A DNA stretch of 64,000 nt from Streptomyces sp. NBC_00078 (GTDB lineage: Bacteria; Actinomycetota; Actinomycetes; Streptomycetales; Streptomycetaceae), in contig NZ_JAPELX010000001.1 in NCBI RefSeq assembly GCF_026343335.1, positions 1,116,001-1,180,000 on the forward strand, written 5' to 3'. The translations under genes and the position numbers were made by a program. Below, in pieces: positions 8,727-17,995 of this stretch; positions within the stretch are counted from its first letter, which is position 1; every line of letters begins with the position of its first letter. The notes beneath the pieces are model-generated. The model saw only the letters and a list, made by a program, of their open reading frames with translations. It made no database searches and was not told the origin of the DNA.

Positions 8727-8751
8727 TGCGGCACACATCTCATGTGCCGCA
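8727..8751. promoter_or_regulatory. Perfect 9-bp inverted repeat upstream of mscR
   Basis: TGCGGCACA (8727-8735) and TGTGCCGCA (8743-8751) flank seven bases, about 70 bases before the mscR start. TTGCTCAATGCGGCA (8719-8733) overlaps it and loosely resembles the TTGCG-N5-CGCAA element. It could be an operator; the regulator is unknown. Confidence 0.45.
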
Positions 8752-8834
8752 ACACAGCATCGTGGAGCGCCGACCGGGGGTCAAGGTCTCGGAAGCGCCG
8801 CCCGACCGGCGCGAGCAGCAGCCGGACACACGCG

Positions 8835-8877
8835 TGAGGGACCCCGGTACGACTCTCGCCCGTACCGGGGTCCCTCA
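8835..8877 (-). terminator. Perfect 17-bp hairpin downstream of pyc
   Basis: Arms 8835-8851 and 8861-8877 are exact reverse complements around a nine-base loop. It lies 20 bases after the pyruvate carboxylase stop and isolates that gene from the mscR promoter. Confidence 0.85.
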
Positions 8878-8897
8878 GGTCCGCGTCAGGCGCGGGC

Positions 8898-11800
8898 TCA
8901 GCCGATCTCGACGAGCAGGTCTCCGCCCTCCACCTGCTGGATGCGGTTGATCGCCAGCCGGGACACCCGGCCCGCCTTCGGGGCGGTGATCGCGGCCTCC
9001 ATCTTCATCGCCTCGATGGTGGCCACGGTCGCGCCGGCGTCCACCTCGTCGCCCTCGGCGACCGCGAGGGTGACCACACCGGCGAACGGCGCGGCGACAT
9101 GGCCCTGGTTGGCACGGTCGGCCTTCTCGGTGACCGGGATGTCGGAGGCGGCGGCGGTGTCGCGCACCTGAATCGGCCTCAACTGGCCGTTCAGGGTGGA
9201 CATCACGGTCCGCAGGCCGCGCTCGTCGGCCTCCCCGACGGCCTCCAGCTCGATCAGCAGCCGGACCCCGGGGTCGAGGTCCACGGCGTACTCCTTGCCC
9301 GGGCGCAGACCGTAGAAGAAGTCCTTGCTGTCCAGCACGCTGGTGTCGCCGTAGGCCTGGCGGTGTGTCTCGAAGTCGCGGGTCGGGCCGGGGAACAGCA
9401 GGCGGTTGAGAGTGGTCCTGGGTTCCTTCGCGAGCCCGGTGCGGTCCTCCGGCGTCAGCTCCTGGACGGGCCTGGGCTCGGCGCGGCCCTCAAGTGCCTT
9501 GGTACGGAAGGGCTCCGGCCAGCCGCCGGGCGGGGTGCCCAGCTCGCCGCGCAGGAAGCCGATGACGGAGTCGGGGATGTCGTAGCGGTTCGGGCTCGCC
9601 TCGAATTCGGCGGGGTCCACTCCGGCGCCCACCAGGTGCAGAGCCAGGTCGCCGACGACCTTGGAGGACGGGGTGACCTTGACCAGGCGGCCCAGCATCC
9701 GGTCGGCGGCGGCGTACATCGCCTCGATGTCCTCGAAGCGGTCGCCGAGACCGAGCGCAACGGCCTGGGTGCGCAGGTTGGAGAGCTGGCCGCCGGGGAT
9801 CTCGTGGTGGTAGACCCGACCGGTCGGGGAGGCGAGGCCCGCCTCGAAGGGGGCGTAGATACGGCGGACGCTCTCCCAGTACGGCTCCAGGTCGCCGACG
9901 GCCTGGAGGTCGAGGCCCGTGGGCCGCTCGGAGTGGTCGGTCGCGGCGACGATCGCCGACAGCGACGGCTGCGAGGTCGTACCGGCCATGGAGGCGACCG
10001 CGCCGTCCACCGCGTCCGCGCCGGCCTGGATCGCGGCGAGGTAGGTGGCGAGCTGGCCACCCGCGGTGTCATGGGTGTGCAGGTGCACCGGCAGGTCGAA
10101 CTCGCGGCGCAGCGCGGAGACGAGCGTGGCGGCGGCCGGAGCGCGCAGCAGGCCCGCCATGTCCTTCACCGCCAGGACGTGGGCGCCGGCCTCGACGATC
10201 TGCTCGGCGAGCCGGAGGTAGTAGTCGAGCGTGTACAGGCGCTCGTTCGGGTCGGACAGGTCGGAGGTGTAGCAGAGGGCGACCTCGGCGATCGCGGTGC
10301 CCGTCTCGCGTACGGCCTCGATGGCGGGCCGCATCTGGCCGACGTCGTTGAGCGCGTCGAAGATACGGAAGATGTCGATGCCGGTGGCGGCGGCCTCCTG
10401 CACGAAGGCGTCGGTGACCTCGGTCGGGTACGGCGTGTAGCCGACGGTGTTGCGGCCGCGCAGCAGCATCTGCAGACAGATGTTGGGGACGGCCTCGCGC
10501 AGGGCGGCCAGGCGTTCCCAGGGGTCCTCGGCCAGGAAGCGCAGCGCCACGTCGTACGTCGCACCGCCCCAGCACTCCAGGGACAGCAGCTCGGGCAGGG
10601 TGCGGGCGACCACGGGGGCGACCGCGAGGAGGTCCTTGGTGCGTACCCGGGTGGCGAGCAGGGACTGGTGGGCGTCGCGGAAGGTGGTGTCGGTGACGCC
10701 GATGGTCGGCGACTCGCGCAGCGCGCGGGCGAAGCCCTCCGGGCCGAGTTCGACGAGCTTCTGCCGGGAGCCCGCGGGCGGCTCGCCCGCCGGCAGCGCG
10801 GGCAGCTTGGTGCCGGGCTCGATCAGTTCGGGCCGCTCACCGTGCGGCTTGTTGACCGTCACGTCGGCGAGGTACGTGAGCAGCTTGGTGCCGCGGTCGG
10901 CGGAGGAGCGGGAGGTCAGCAGGTGCGGGCGCTGCTCGATGAACGACGTCGTGATCCGGCCGGCCTGGAAGTCGGGGTCGTCCAGCACCGCCTGCAGGAA
11001 GGGGATGTTGGTGGCCACGCCGCGGATGCGGAACTCGGCCACCGCACGCCGGGCCCGGCCGATCGCGGCCTTGAAGTCCCGGCCCCGGCAGGTGAGTTTG
11101 ACCAGCATGGAGTCGAAGTGGGCACTGATCTCCGTACCGGCATGGGTGGTTCCGCCGTCGAGGCGGATGCCCGAGCCGCCGGGCGAGCGGTAGGCGCTGA
11201 TACGGCCGGTGTCCGGGCGGAAGCCGTTGGCCGGGTCCTCGGTGGTGATACGGCACTGCAGGGCCGCGCCGTGCAGCTTGACCGTGTCCTGGGACAGTCC
11301 CAGGTCGGCGAGGGTCTGGCCGGAGGCGATACGCAACTGGGCCTGGACGAGGTCGACGTCGGTGACCTCCTCGGTGACCGTGTGCTCGACCTGGATGCGC
11401 GGGTTCATCTCGATGAAGACGTGGTTGCCGTCGGGGTCGAGGAGGAACTCCACGGTGCCCGCGTTGCGGTAGCCGATCTCACGGGCGAAGCGCACGGCGT
11501 CGGCGCAGATCCGGTCCCGTAGCGCCGGGTCGAGGTTGGGTGCGGGGGCCAGCTCGATGACCTTCTGGTGGCGGCGCTGGAGAGAGCAGTCGCGCTCGAA
11601 GAGATGGATGACGTTGCCCTCGCCGTCGGCGAGGATCTGCACCTCGATGTGGCGAGGGTCGACGACGGCCTTCTCCAGGAAGACGGTGGAGTCGCCGAAC
11701 GCGGAGGCGGCCTCGCGGGACGCCGCCTCGATGGACTCGCGCAGCGCGGCAGGGTCCTCGACGCGGCGCATCCCGCGCCCGCCGCCACCGGCGACCGCCT

Positions 11801-12272
11801 TCACGAACAGCGGGAAGCCGATCTCCTCGGCGGCGCGGACGAGTTCGTCGATGTCGTCGGAGGGGGCCGAGGAACCGAGCACCGGGACACCGGCCGCGCG
11901 GGCGGCGGCCACGGCACGGGCCTTGTTGCCGGTCAGTTCGAGGATCTGCGCGCTCGGCCCGACGAACGTGATCCCGGCCTCCTCGCAGGCCTTCGCCAGC
12001 TCGGGGTTCTCGGACAGGAACCCGTAGCCCGGATACACCGCGTCCGCGCCCGCCTGCCGCGCGGCACGGACGATCTCGTCCACGGAGAGATACGCCCGCA
12101 CCGGATGCCCGGGCTCGCCGATCTCGTAGGCCTCGTCGGCCTTGAGCCGGTGCAACGAGTTGCGGTCCTCGTGGGGGAAGACGGCGACGGTCCTCGCGCC
12201 CAGCTCGTAGCCGGCGCGAAACGCCCTGATCGCGATCTCGCCACGGTTGGCGACCAGCACCTTGCGGAACAT
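8898..12272 (-). CDS. pyc: Pyruvate carboxylase
   Basis: A 1124-residue biotin enzyme that carboxylates pyruvate to oxaloacetate to refill the TCA cycle. All domains are on one chain: biotin carboxylase at the N-terminus (FRKVLVANRGEIAIRAFRA; GGGGRGMRRV; FIEMNPRIQVEHTVTE), the carboxyltransferase in the middle (TDTTFRDAHQSLLATRVR; LECWGGATYDVALRFL; HLHTHDTAGG), and the C-terminal biotinyl domain with AMKM in TIEAMKMEAAITAP. Start ATG 12272 has AGGGAG five bases upstream; the frame is open for 26 more codons without support. The length is typical for single-chain bacterial Pyc. It stands alone between a terminator and the iron-sulfur gene upstream. Confidence 0.96.
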   Translation of the reverse strand: MFRKVLVANRGEIAIRAFRAGYELGARTVAVFPHEDRNSLHRLKADEAYEIGEPGHPVRAYLSVDEIVRAARQAGADAVYPGYGFLSENPELAKACEEAGITFVGPSAQILELTGNKARAVAAARAAGVPVLGSSAPSDDIDELVRAAEEIGFPLFVKAVAGGGGRGMRRVEDPAALRESIEAASREAASAFGDSTVFLEKAVVDPRHIEVQILADGEGNVIHLFERDCSLQRRHQKVIELAPAPNLDPALRDRICADAVRFAREIGYRNAGTVEFLLDPDGNHVFIEMNPRIQVEHTVTEEVTDVDLVQAQLRIASGQTLADLGLSQDTVKLHGAALQCRITTEDPANGFRPDTGRISAYRSPGGSGIRLDGGTTHAGTEISAHFDSMLVKLTCRGRDFKAAIGRARRAVAEFRIRGVATNIPFLQAVLDDPDFQAGRITTSFIEQRPHLLTSRSSADRGTKLLTYLADVTVNKPHGERPELIEPGTKLPALPAGEPPAGSRQKLVELGPEGFARALRESPTIGVTDTTFRDAHQSLLATRVRTKDLLAVAPVVARTLPELLSLECWGGATYDVALRFLAEDPWERLAALREAVPNICLQMLLRGRNTVGYTPYPTEVTDAFVQEAAATGIDIFRIFDALNDVGQMRPAIEAVRETGTAIAEVALCYTSDLSDPNERLYTLDYYLRLAEQIVEAGAHVLAVKDMAGLLRAPAAATLVSALRREFDLPVHLHTHDTAGGQLATYLAAIQAGADAVDGAVASMAGTTSQPSLSAIVAATDHSERPTGLDLQAVGDLEPYWESVRRIYAPFEAGLASPTGRVYHHEIPGGQLSNLRTQAVALGLGDRFEDIEAMYAAADRMLGRLVKVTPSSKVVGDLALHLVGAGVDPAEFEASPNRYDIPDSVIGFLRGELGTPPGGWPEPFRTKALEGRAEPRPVQELTPEDRTGLAKEPRTTLNRLLFPGPTRDFETHRQAYGDTSVLDSKDFFYGLRPGKEYAVDLDPGVRLLIELEAVGEADERGLRTVMSTLNGQLRPIQVRDTAAASDIPVTEKADRANQGHVAAPFAGVVTLAVAEGDEVDAGATVATIEAMKMEAAITAPKAGRVSRLAINRIQQVEGGDLLVEIG

Positions 12273-12355
12273 CGCCGCTCCCTTCAGCCTGCCGTTGACG
12301 TCCCCCATGGTGTCGGTGACGCCCCCGTCACGCCATGTGAGCCGGGCCACTCAGT

Positions 12356-12817
12356 TCAAGATGTGATCTCGGTTGCCGCCTTTCTGATTGCCTCGCGGAT
12401 GCGCGGGTAGGTGCCGCAGCGGCACACGTTCTCGATGCCGTCGATGTCCTCGTCGGACGGCTGGGGTGTCCTCTTCAGCAGAGCGGCGGCGGCCATGATC
12501 TGGCCGGGCTGGCAGAAGCCGCACTGCGAGACGTCGCACTCCAGCCAGGCCTGCTGCACCGGGTGCAGGGTGTCGCCGTCGGCCAGCCCTTCGATGGTGG
12601 TGACCTGGCGGTCGGCGCAGTCGGCGACCTTCACCACACAGGGCTGGATCTCCGCGCCGTCGAGATGGCTGGTGCAGGCGCGGCAGACGCCTACGCCGCA
12701 GCCGTACTTGGGGCCGGTGACGTGCAGCAGGTCGCGCAGCACCCACAGCAGCGGCATGTCGGCCGGGGCCTCGACGGTGACGTGTTCGCCGTTGAGGCCG
12801 AAGGAGTAGGAGGGCAT
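12356..12817 (-). CDS. [2Fe-2S] subunit of an isoquinoline 1-oxidoreductase-like molybdenum hydroxylase
   Basis: A 153-residue xanthine-oxidase-family small subunit, IorA type. The plant-type cluster is in [15 protein letters not shown] plus a later Cys; the second cluster is in [10 protein letters not shown] and [10 protein letters not shown]. It would carry electrons from the molybdenum subunit to an external acceptor. The gene is followed, 83 bases on, by pyc and preceded by the large-subunit gene at 12897-14665 in the same direction. That partner appears to be broken, so this small subunit may have lost its function unless it pairs with a subunit encoded elsewhere. Confidence 0.88.
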   Translation of the reverse strand: MPSYSFGLNGEHVTVEAPADMPLLWVLRDLLHVTGPKYGCGVGVCRACTSHLDGAEIQPCVVKVADCADRQVTTIEGLADGDTLHPVQQAWLECDVSQCGFCQPGQIMAAAALLKRTPQPSDEDIDGIENVCRCGTYPRIREAIRKAATEITS

Positions 12818-12896
12818 CGGTACCTTCTCGGAACATCACAGAACATGAGCGGGTCGGAGCACGAGCGGGTCAGGACGGTGGTCGGAACATGGCTGG

Positions 12897-14665
12897 TCAG
12901 AACGTGAGCGGGAAGCGGCGCGGGCTGGTGCCGGTCGCCTGTGCGTAGGCGTTGGCCACGGCTCCGGAGGCGGCCGGCACGCCGAGTTCACCGGCGCCGC
13001 CCGGCTCACCCTTCGACGGCATGATGTGCGCCTCGAAGTGCAGCGGGGCGTGCCGCTGGCGGGCCCATCGGAAGTCGGCGAAGCTGCCCTCGCGCACGGC
13101 ACCCCGGTCGATGTGCAGCCCTGCCTGCAGCACCGTGGAGATGCCGTCGATCGCCGTGCCCATGAGCTGGGCCTCCAGGCCGAGTGGGTTGACGACCGTG
13201 CCGACGTCGGCCGCCATCACCACCTTGGTCACCCGGGGCTTCTTCGGGTCGGTGGCGTCGATCTCGGCCAGACAGGCAACGCAGGACCCGTACTCCTCGT
13301 GGACGGCGACGCCCTGCCCGTGCCCGGCCGGCATGGTCCGCCCCCAGCCGCCGGCCGCGGCGGCCTTGTCGAGTACGGCCTTGACGGCCTTGCTGCGCAG
13401 AGTCGTACGGCGGAAGGCGACCGGATCCCGGCCCAGGCTCCGTGCCACCTCGTCGACCATGATCTCCTGCGCGGTCCGTACCGTCCCGGAGTCCACCGAC
13501 CGCCAGGCGCCGAGCGGGATCGCGAGCTCGACACCGCCCGAGTCGCCGGAGACCCGGCCGAAGTCGTAGAGGCCGGACTCGCTGGGCAGCGGAGCGGCCA
13601 CCGGGCGCCGGAAGGCGGCCCGGCTCGCGGCGGCCTGTCCGCCGTAGGACTCGTTCACGGAGGCCGTGGCATGGGCGAAGGCCACCACTCTGCCCACCGC
13701 GTGGCTGGCGCGGATCCTGTGGTGGTCGGCGGGGCGCATCCGGCCGTGCCGGGTGTCGTCGCCCCGGCTCCACATCAGCTTGACCGGACGGTGCGCCGCC
13801 TTCGAGACCAGGGCCGCCTCGATGGCGGCGTCGTAGTTCAGCCGCCGCCCGAAGGAGCCTCCGCCCCGGATCACATGGACCTTGACCGCGGACGCGGGCA
13901 GTCCGACCGAGGCGGCGATGTCGGCACGGGCCTCCATCGGTGTCTGGGAGGAGAACCAGATCTCGGCCCGGTGCGCCCGCACGTCCGCGATCGCGGTCAG
14001 GACCTCCATCGGCGCGTGGCTGACGAACGCGAACTCGAACTCGCCCTCGACCTGTGCCGTTTCGCGTGGAGGGATACCGAGGTGCGGGACGGCGGAACGC
14101 AGCCGGGCGCGGATGCCGGCGTCGGACAGCGCGGCCAGCGGGCCGGCCGCCCACTTGATCTTCAGGGCGTCCCTGGCCTGGAAGGCGTGGTGGAAGGTAT
14201 CGGCCACCACGGCGACGCCGCCCGGGACCCTGCCGACGGCGTGTACGCCGGGAAGGGCGCGGGCCGCCCGGTCGTCGACCGAGACGATCCTTCCGCCGAG
14301 CGTAGGCGGCCGTGCCAGCACGGTCGGCTTCGCCCCGGCCACCGACAGGTCTCCGGTGTACTTCGCCCTGCCGGTGACGACGTCGCGGGCATCGACACGG
14401 TTCGTGGGCCGGCCGATCACCTTGTGCCGGGACGCCGGCTTGGGCTTGGCGGACACGGCCGTACGACGGATCCGGGCGGCGCTCGCGCTGAGGGAGCCGG
14501 CTCGGAGCCCTGGGCCGACGAGGTGTCGCAGGCGAGCGGGGCGGCAATGGTGAGGGTGGACGCGGCCAGCGAGTAGACGATGAACCTGCGACGGGACACC
14601 GCGTGCCGAGGGATTTCAGCGTCCCGGGCCGGGCCTGCGGCCGCGGACTCTGTGCCGTCCACCAC
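12897..14665 (-). pseudogene. Isoquinoline 1-oxidoreductase-like molybdopterin subunit with internal deletion and frame change
   Basis: Two overlapping frames make up this locus. The first, from GTG 14665, encodes a twin-arginine signal (SRRRFIVYSLAASTLTIAAP) and stops at 14417. The second, whose first start is GTG 14456, gives 519 residues of the large subunit, from KVIGRPTNRVDARDVVTGRAK to GEPGGAGELGVPAA, the segment with the catalytic Glu. In intact IorB-type proteins, about 740-780 residues long, roughly 150-170 residues of the first molybdopterin domain lie between these two parts; here they are missing, and the reading frame differs across the join near 14505-14520. No ribosome site precedes GTG 14456. 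A working shortened protein is possible but unlikely. Confidence 0.75.
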
Positions 14666-14863
14666 CAGTCCTCACGGGTCGTTGGGCTGATACGTCAACA
14701 GGTATGAGGCGCGAGTGGTCCTGCGGGTTGCCTGGGAACCGGCCGTCGTACGGTTCCGGCCTGTCGCACACGGCCTCGCCTCCCCAACCCCCTCTCCTCC
14801 GTAGGCTCTGGGTCTGTAGAGGAGCCGTGCGACGGACGTCCCGTCCCCAACCTACGGAGAACC

Positions 14864-16129
14864 ATGGCCGACGCCAGTCCCCAGGCCCGTGCCGTTTCAC
14901 TGCTGGGCCGCCCCAAGCTGTGGCTCGTGCCCACCGCCCTGACCGGACTGCTCGCCCTGTTGCTGGCCCTGCTCTACATGGGCGGCATCGTCAACCCGCA
15001 GGGCAGCCTGCACCATCTGCCCATCGCCCTGGTCAACGCAGACACCGGCAGGCCGCCGGCCGGGCAGCGGCAGAACGCGGGCACCCAGCTCGCCACGGCC
15101 ATCACCTCCGACTCGGCCGGTGACCAGGCCGACTGGCGCACCCTCAGCCGCGCGCAGGCCCAGGACCAGCTCGACTCCGGCAGGGTCTACGGCGCCCTGG
15201 TCATCCCGCCCGACTTCACCGCGTCCATCACCGCGCTCACCACCGCCGACGCCACCGCACGGCCGACGCTGACGGTGCTCACCAACCCCGGCAAGGGCAG
15301 CCTGGGTTCCTCCCTCACCAGTAAGATCACCACGGCAGCGGCGCACCAGGCCTCGGCAACCATCGGCAAACAGCTCACCGCGGCCGCAGGGACCCGGGTG
15401 AACGCCACGACCAGGCTGCTGCTCGCCGACCCGGTCAACGTCGTCACCCAGGTCGGTCATCCCATCGGCAGCCACAGCGGCCTCGGCCTGAGCGCCTTCT
15501 ACTACACGCTGCTGCTCGTGCTGGCCGGCTTCATGGGCGGGAACGTCATCAGCAACGGCGTCGACACCGCCCTCGGCTACACCGACACCGAGATCGGCCC
15601 CTGGCACAGCCGCCGCCCCACCGTGCCGATCAGCCGCACGCAGACCCTGCTGCTGAAGATGGCCATGACCGCGGGCATCACCGTCGTCAGCGTGTCCCTG
15701 GTCATGCTCGCCACCATCGCCATCCTGGGCATGGACGCCACCCACATCCCCCTGCTGTGGATCTACTCCTACTGCGCGACCCTCGCCGTCGGCCTGGGCG
15801 TGCAGGCCATCAACGCGGCCTTCGGCGGGTTCGGCCAGCTGGTCTCCATGTTCGTGTTCATCGTCCTGGGCCTGCCGTCCTCGGGCGCCACCGTGCCGCT
15901 CCAGGCGGTCCCCGGGTTCTACCGCTTCCTGTCCCACTTCGAACCGATGCGCCAGCTCAGCGACGGCGTCCGCGCCATCCTCTACTTCGACGCCCGCGGG
16001 GACGCCGGCCTGACCCGCTCCTGGATCATGATCGCGATCGGTGCGGCCGCGGGCCTGCTCTTCGGCTTCGCGATGACGCGCTACTACGACCGCAAGGGCC
16101 ACAAACGCCTGACCCCCCAGCCTGCTTGA
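14864..16129 (+). CDS. YhgE/Pip-like membrane protein (DUF3533 type)
   Basis: A 421-residue membrane protein. One N-terminal membrane helix (about residues 20-42) is followed by a roughly 170-residue outer domain starting LPIALVNADTG and containing DSGRVYGALVIPPDF, then five or six helices from about residue 205 to the end. This is the layout of ABC-2-like permeases of the YhgE/Pip group, which lack an ATPase and whose substrates are mostly unknown. Start ATG 14864 is preceded by GGAG. No partner gene adjoins it. A second protein with the same N-terminal layout begins at 63646. A transport or drug-efflux role would be a guess. Confidence 0.8.
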   Translation: MADASPQARAVSLLGRPKLWLVPTALTGLLALLLALLYMGGIVNPQGSLHHLPIALVNADTGRPPAGQRQNAGTQLATAITSDSAGDQADWRTLSRAQAQDQLDSGRVYGALVIPPDFTASITALTTADATARPTLTVLTNPGKGSLGSSLTSKITTAAAHQASATIGKQLTAAAGTRVNATTRLLLADPVNVVTQVGHPIGSHSGLGLSAFYYTLLLVLAGFMGGNVISNGVDTALGYTDTEIGPWHSRRPTVPISRTQTLLLKMAMTAGITVVSVSLVMLATIAILGMDATHIPLLWIYSYCATLAVGLGVQAINAAFGGFGQLVSMFVFIVLGLPSSGATVPLQAVPGFYRFLSHFEPMRQLSDGVRAILYFDARGDAGLTRSWIMIAIGAAAGLLFGFAMTRYYDRKGHKRLTPQPA

Positions 16130-16403
16130 GATCCAGCGGTCGGTACGGGCGGATGCCGGCAGCCGCCTACCTCGGCCGGGTGATGTTCTGGATGCCGGGC
16201 AGCCAGTACGAGGTCTGGAGCCACGCCCGGTGATCGTGAACGTCGTGGCGGGCCGGGGCAGCGGTTTCTCGCCGGAAGCACCCGAGGGGGTGCGTTTTCT
16301 CACCCGTTCTCGCGTCGTCGGCCCATAGCCACCCCACGATCCCCCTGCGTCTGCTGCACTTCCCCTGAGACCTGAGACAGTTGACGATCCCTCAGGGGGA
16401 ACT

Positions 16404-17678
16404 GTGACGCATCGTCAGAAGCGTTTCGCAGCAGTCAGATCCGACAGAGAGGTTCGGACGTCAGCAAGATCGGCACTGGCGTTTCTCACGGCATTCGGCG
16501 CGCTGGCCGGTGCGGCCCTGGTGGGGGCGGCACCGGCCAGCGGCGCGCCGAGCGGCACCGCCGTCGCGCCGGGAGTCACCTACAGGCAGTACGACATCCA
16601 GGGCGCCAAGGGGCCCGCCCGCGCCCATGTGCTCACCGTCGACCTGCGCAACACCCATGTACGCCTGGGCCTGCTGTACCCGGAAGCCGTGGCCGCGCGG
16701 GCCCCCGTATCCAAGCTCGCCGACGCCCAGGGCGCCGTCGCGGGCATCAACGGCGACTTCTTCAACATCACCGAGACCCAGCACCCGGGCGTCGAGGCGA
16801 CGGGCTCGACCGACGGGCCGGCGATCGCGAACGGGCACGTGCTCAAGGCCCCGGTGCCCGACGGGCAGCGTTTCGGCCCGGCGCTGCCACCCGGCGCCAC
16901 CACTCATGACGTGATCGGTGTGGGCGTCGACCGCAGGGCGCGGATGGACAGCCTGGCGCTCGCCGGATCGATCCGCACCCCGGTGGGCCGGCTGCCGCTC
17001 GGCGGGCTGAACCAGTACGCGCTGCCGGTGAATTCGATCGGCGCCTTCACCTCCGACTGGGGCAGCGTCTCCCGGGTCCGCGCCACGTGCGGCACGGACA
17101 CCGACCGGGCCGCCGCCTGCAGCACGAACACCTACGAGGTGACGATCCGTGGCGACCGGGTCGTCTCCGAGTCCACCACTCCGGGCAAGGGCGCCATCGC
17201 CGCGGGAACCACGGTGCTCGTCGGACGCGAGGCGGGCGCGCGGCAGCTGCGGAGGTTCTTCAAGGGCGAGCGGGTGAAGGTGACGCACCGGCTGGTCGCC
17301 GCCACCTCCCGGACCGCGTACAGCTTCGCGCTCGGCGGCTATCCGATGCTGCGGGGCGGGCGCCCGCAGGCCGGCCTGGACGACTCGGCGTCGGCCGTGC
17401 GCACGGCCGTCGGCATCGCGGACGGCGGGAAGCGGCTGTTCCTGCTCGCGCTGGACGGGGCTCCCGCCCACCGCACCGGTCTGACGATCGCCGAAACGGC
17501 CGCCGCCATGCGGTCGTTGGGTTCGGTCGACGCCTTCAGTCTGGACGGCGGCGGGTCCTCGACACTGGTCGCCCGCGCACCGGGGGCGACGAAGGTCTCC
17601 GTACGGAACCATCCGTCCGTCGACGCGGAACGCCCCGTTCCCAACGGCATCGGTGTGTTCTCCACGTCGAAGTCGTGA
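16404..17678 (+). CDS. Secreted phosphodiester glycosidase family protein (NAGPA/DUF2233 domain)
   Basis: A 424-residue exported protein. A signal peptide with an AASG-type end occupies about residues 20-48 after a charged N-terminus. The C-terminal half is the phosphodiester glycosidase domain, with GINGDFFN near residue 115, SFALGGYPML near 310, RTAVGIADGG, and FSLDGGGSSTLVAR near 375. Members cleave sugar-1-phosphodiesters such as uncovered GlcNAc-1-P groups; the substrate here is unknown, but cell-wall glycopolymers are plausible. The GTG start follows AGGGGGAACT, a usable ribosome site. The 274 bases upstream hold no gene or clear signal. It converges on a small membrane gene. Confidence 0.82.
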   Translation: MTHRQKRFAAVRSDREVRTSARSALAFLTAFGALAGAALVGAAPASGAPSGTAVAPGVTYRQYDIQGAKGPARAHVLTVDLRNTHVRLGLLYPEAVAARAPVSKLADAQGAVAGINGDFFNITETQHPGVEATGSTDGPAIANGHVLKAPVPDGQRFGPALPPGATTHDVIGVGVDRRARMDSLALAGSIRTPVGRLPLGGLNQYALPVNSIGAFTSDWGSVSRVRATCGTDTDRAAACSTNTYEVTIRGDRVVSESTTPGKGAIAAGTTVLVGREAGARQLRRFFKGERVKVTHRLVAATSRTAYSFALGGYPMLRGGRPQAGLDDSASAVRTAVGIADGGKRLFLLALDGAPAHRTGLTIAETAAAMRSLGSVDAFSLDGGGSSTLVARAPGATKVSVRNHPSVDAERPVPNGIGVFSTSKS

Positions 17679-17690
17679 TGGCCGCGTGAG

Positions 17691-17885
17691 TCACGGCCTG
17701 AGACTGCTCACGATCTCCGCCGTCGCCGTGACACCGCTGTGAATGGTGGGCGCGATGCTCGTGCCGGCGAGATAGAAGCCGAGCAGCGCGCACACCAGCG
17801 CGTGGGAGACCTTCAGGCCGCCGTTGCGCAGGAAGATCACCGCCAGGACCAGAAGCAGCAGCACCACAGAGATGGAAATCGCCAT
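17691..17885 (-). CDS. Small two-helix membrane protein of unknown function
   Basis: A 64-residue hydrophobic protein. One helix spans about residues 3-19 and another about 28-46, with LRNGGLKVSHALVCALLGFYL between. Start ATG 17885 has GAGGAG seven bases upstream, which supports real translation. It resembles small hydrophobic proteins seen in Streptomyces chromosomes and integrative elements, but nothing else here suggests a mobile element. Function is unknown. Confidence 0.7.
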   Translation of the reverse strand: MAISISVVLLLLVLAVIFLRNGGLKVSHALVCALLGFYLAGTSIAPTIHSGVTATAEIVSSLRP

Positions 17886-17995
17886 CGTCAGTCTCCTCCG
17901 CTACGCCGTCACGTCCGGTTCACGGCGTTCGGCCGCAAGTGTGGCGTAGCGGAGGGTTCGTCCGGGCGGCTGACCTGTCCTCCGAACGTGTGGTT

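Noticed and set aside
9099..11522. 807-residue open frame on the plus strand
   Set aside because: It lies antisense to pyruvate carboxylase, whose motifs are complete. The frame is a by-product of very high GC at third codon positions.
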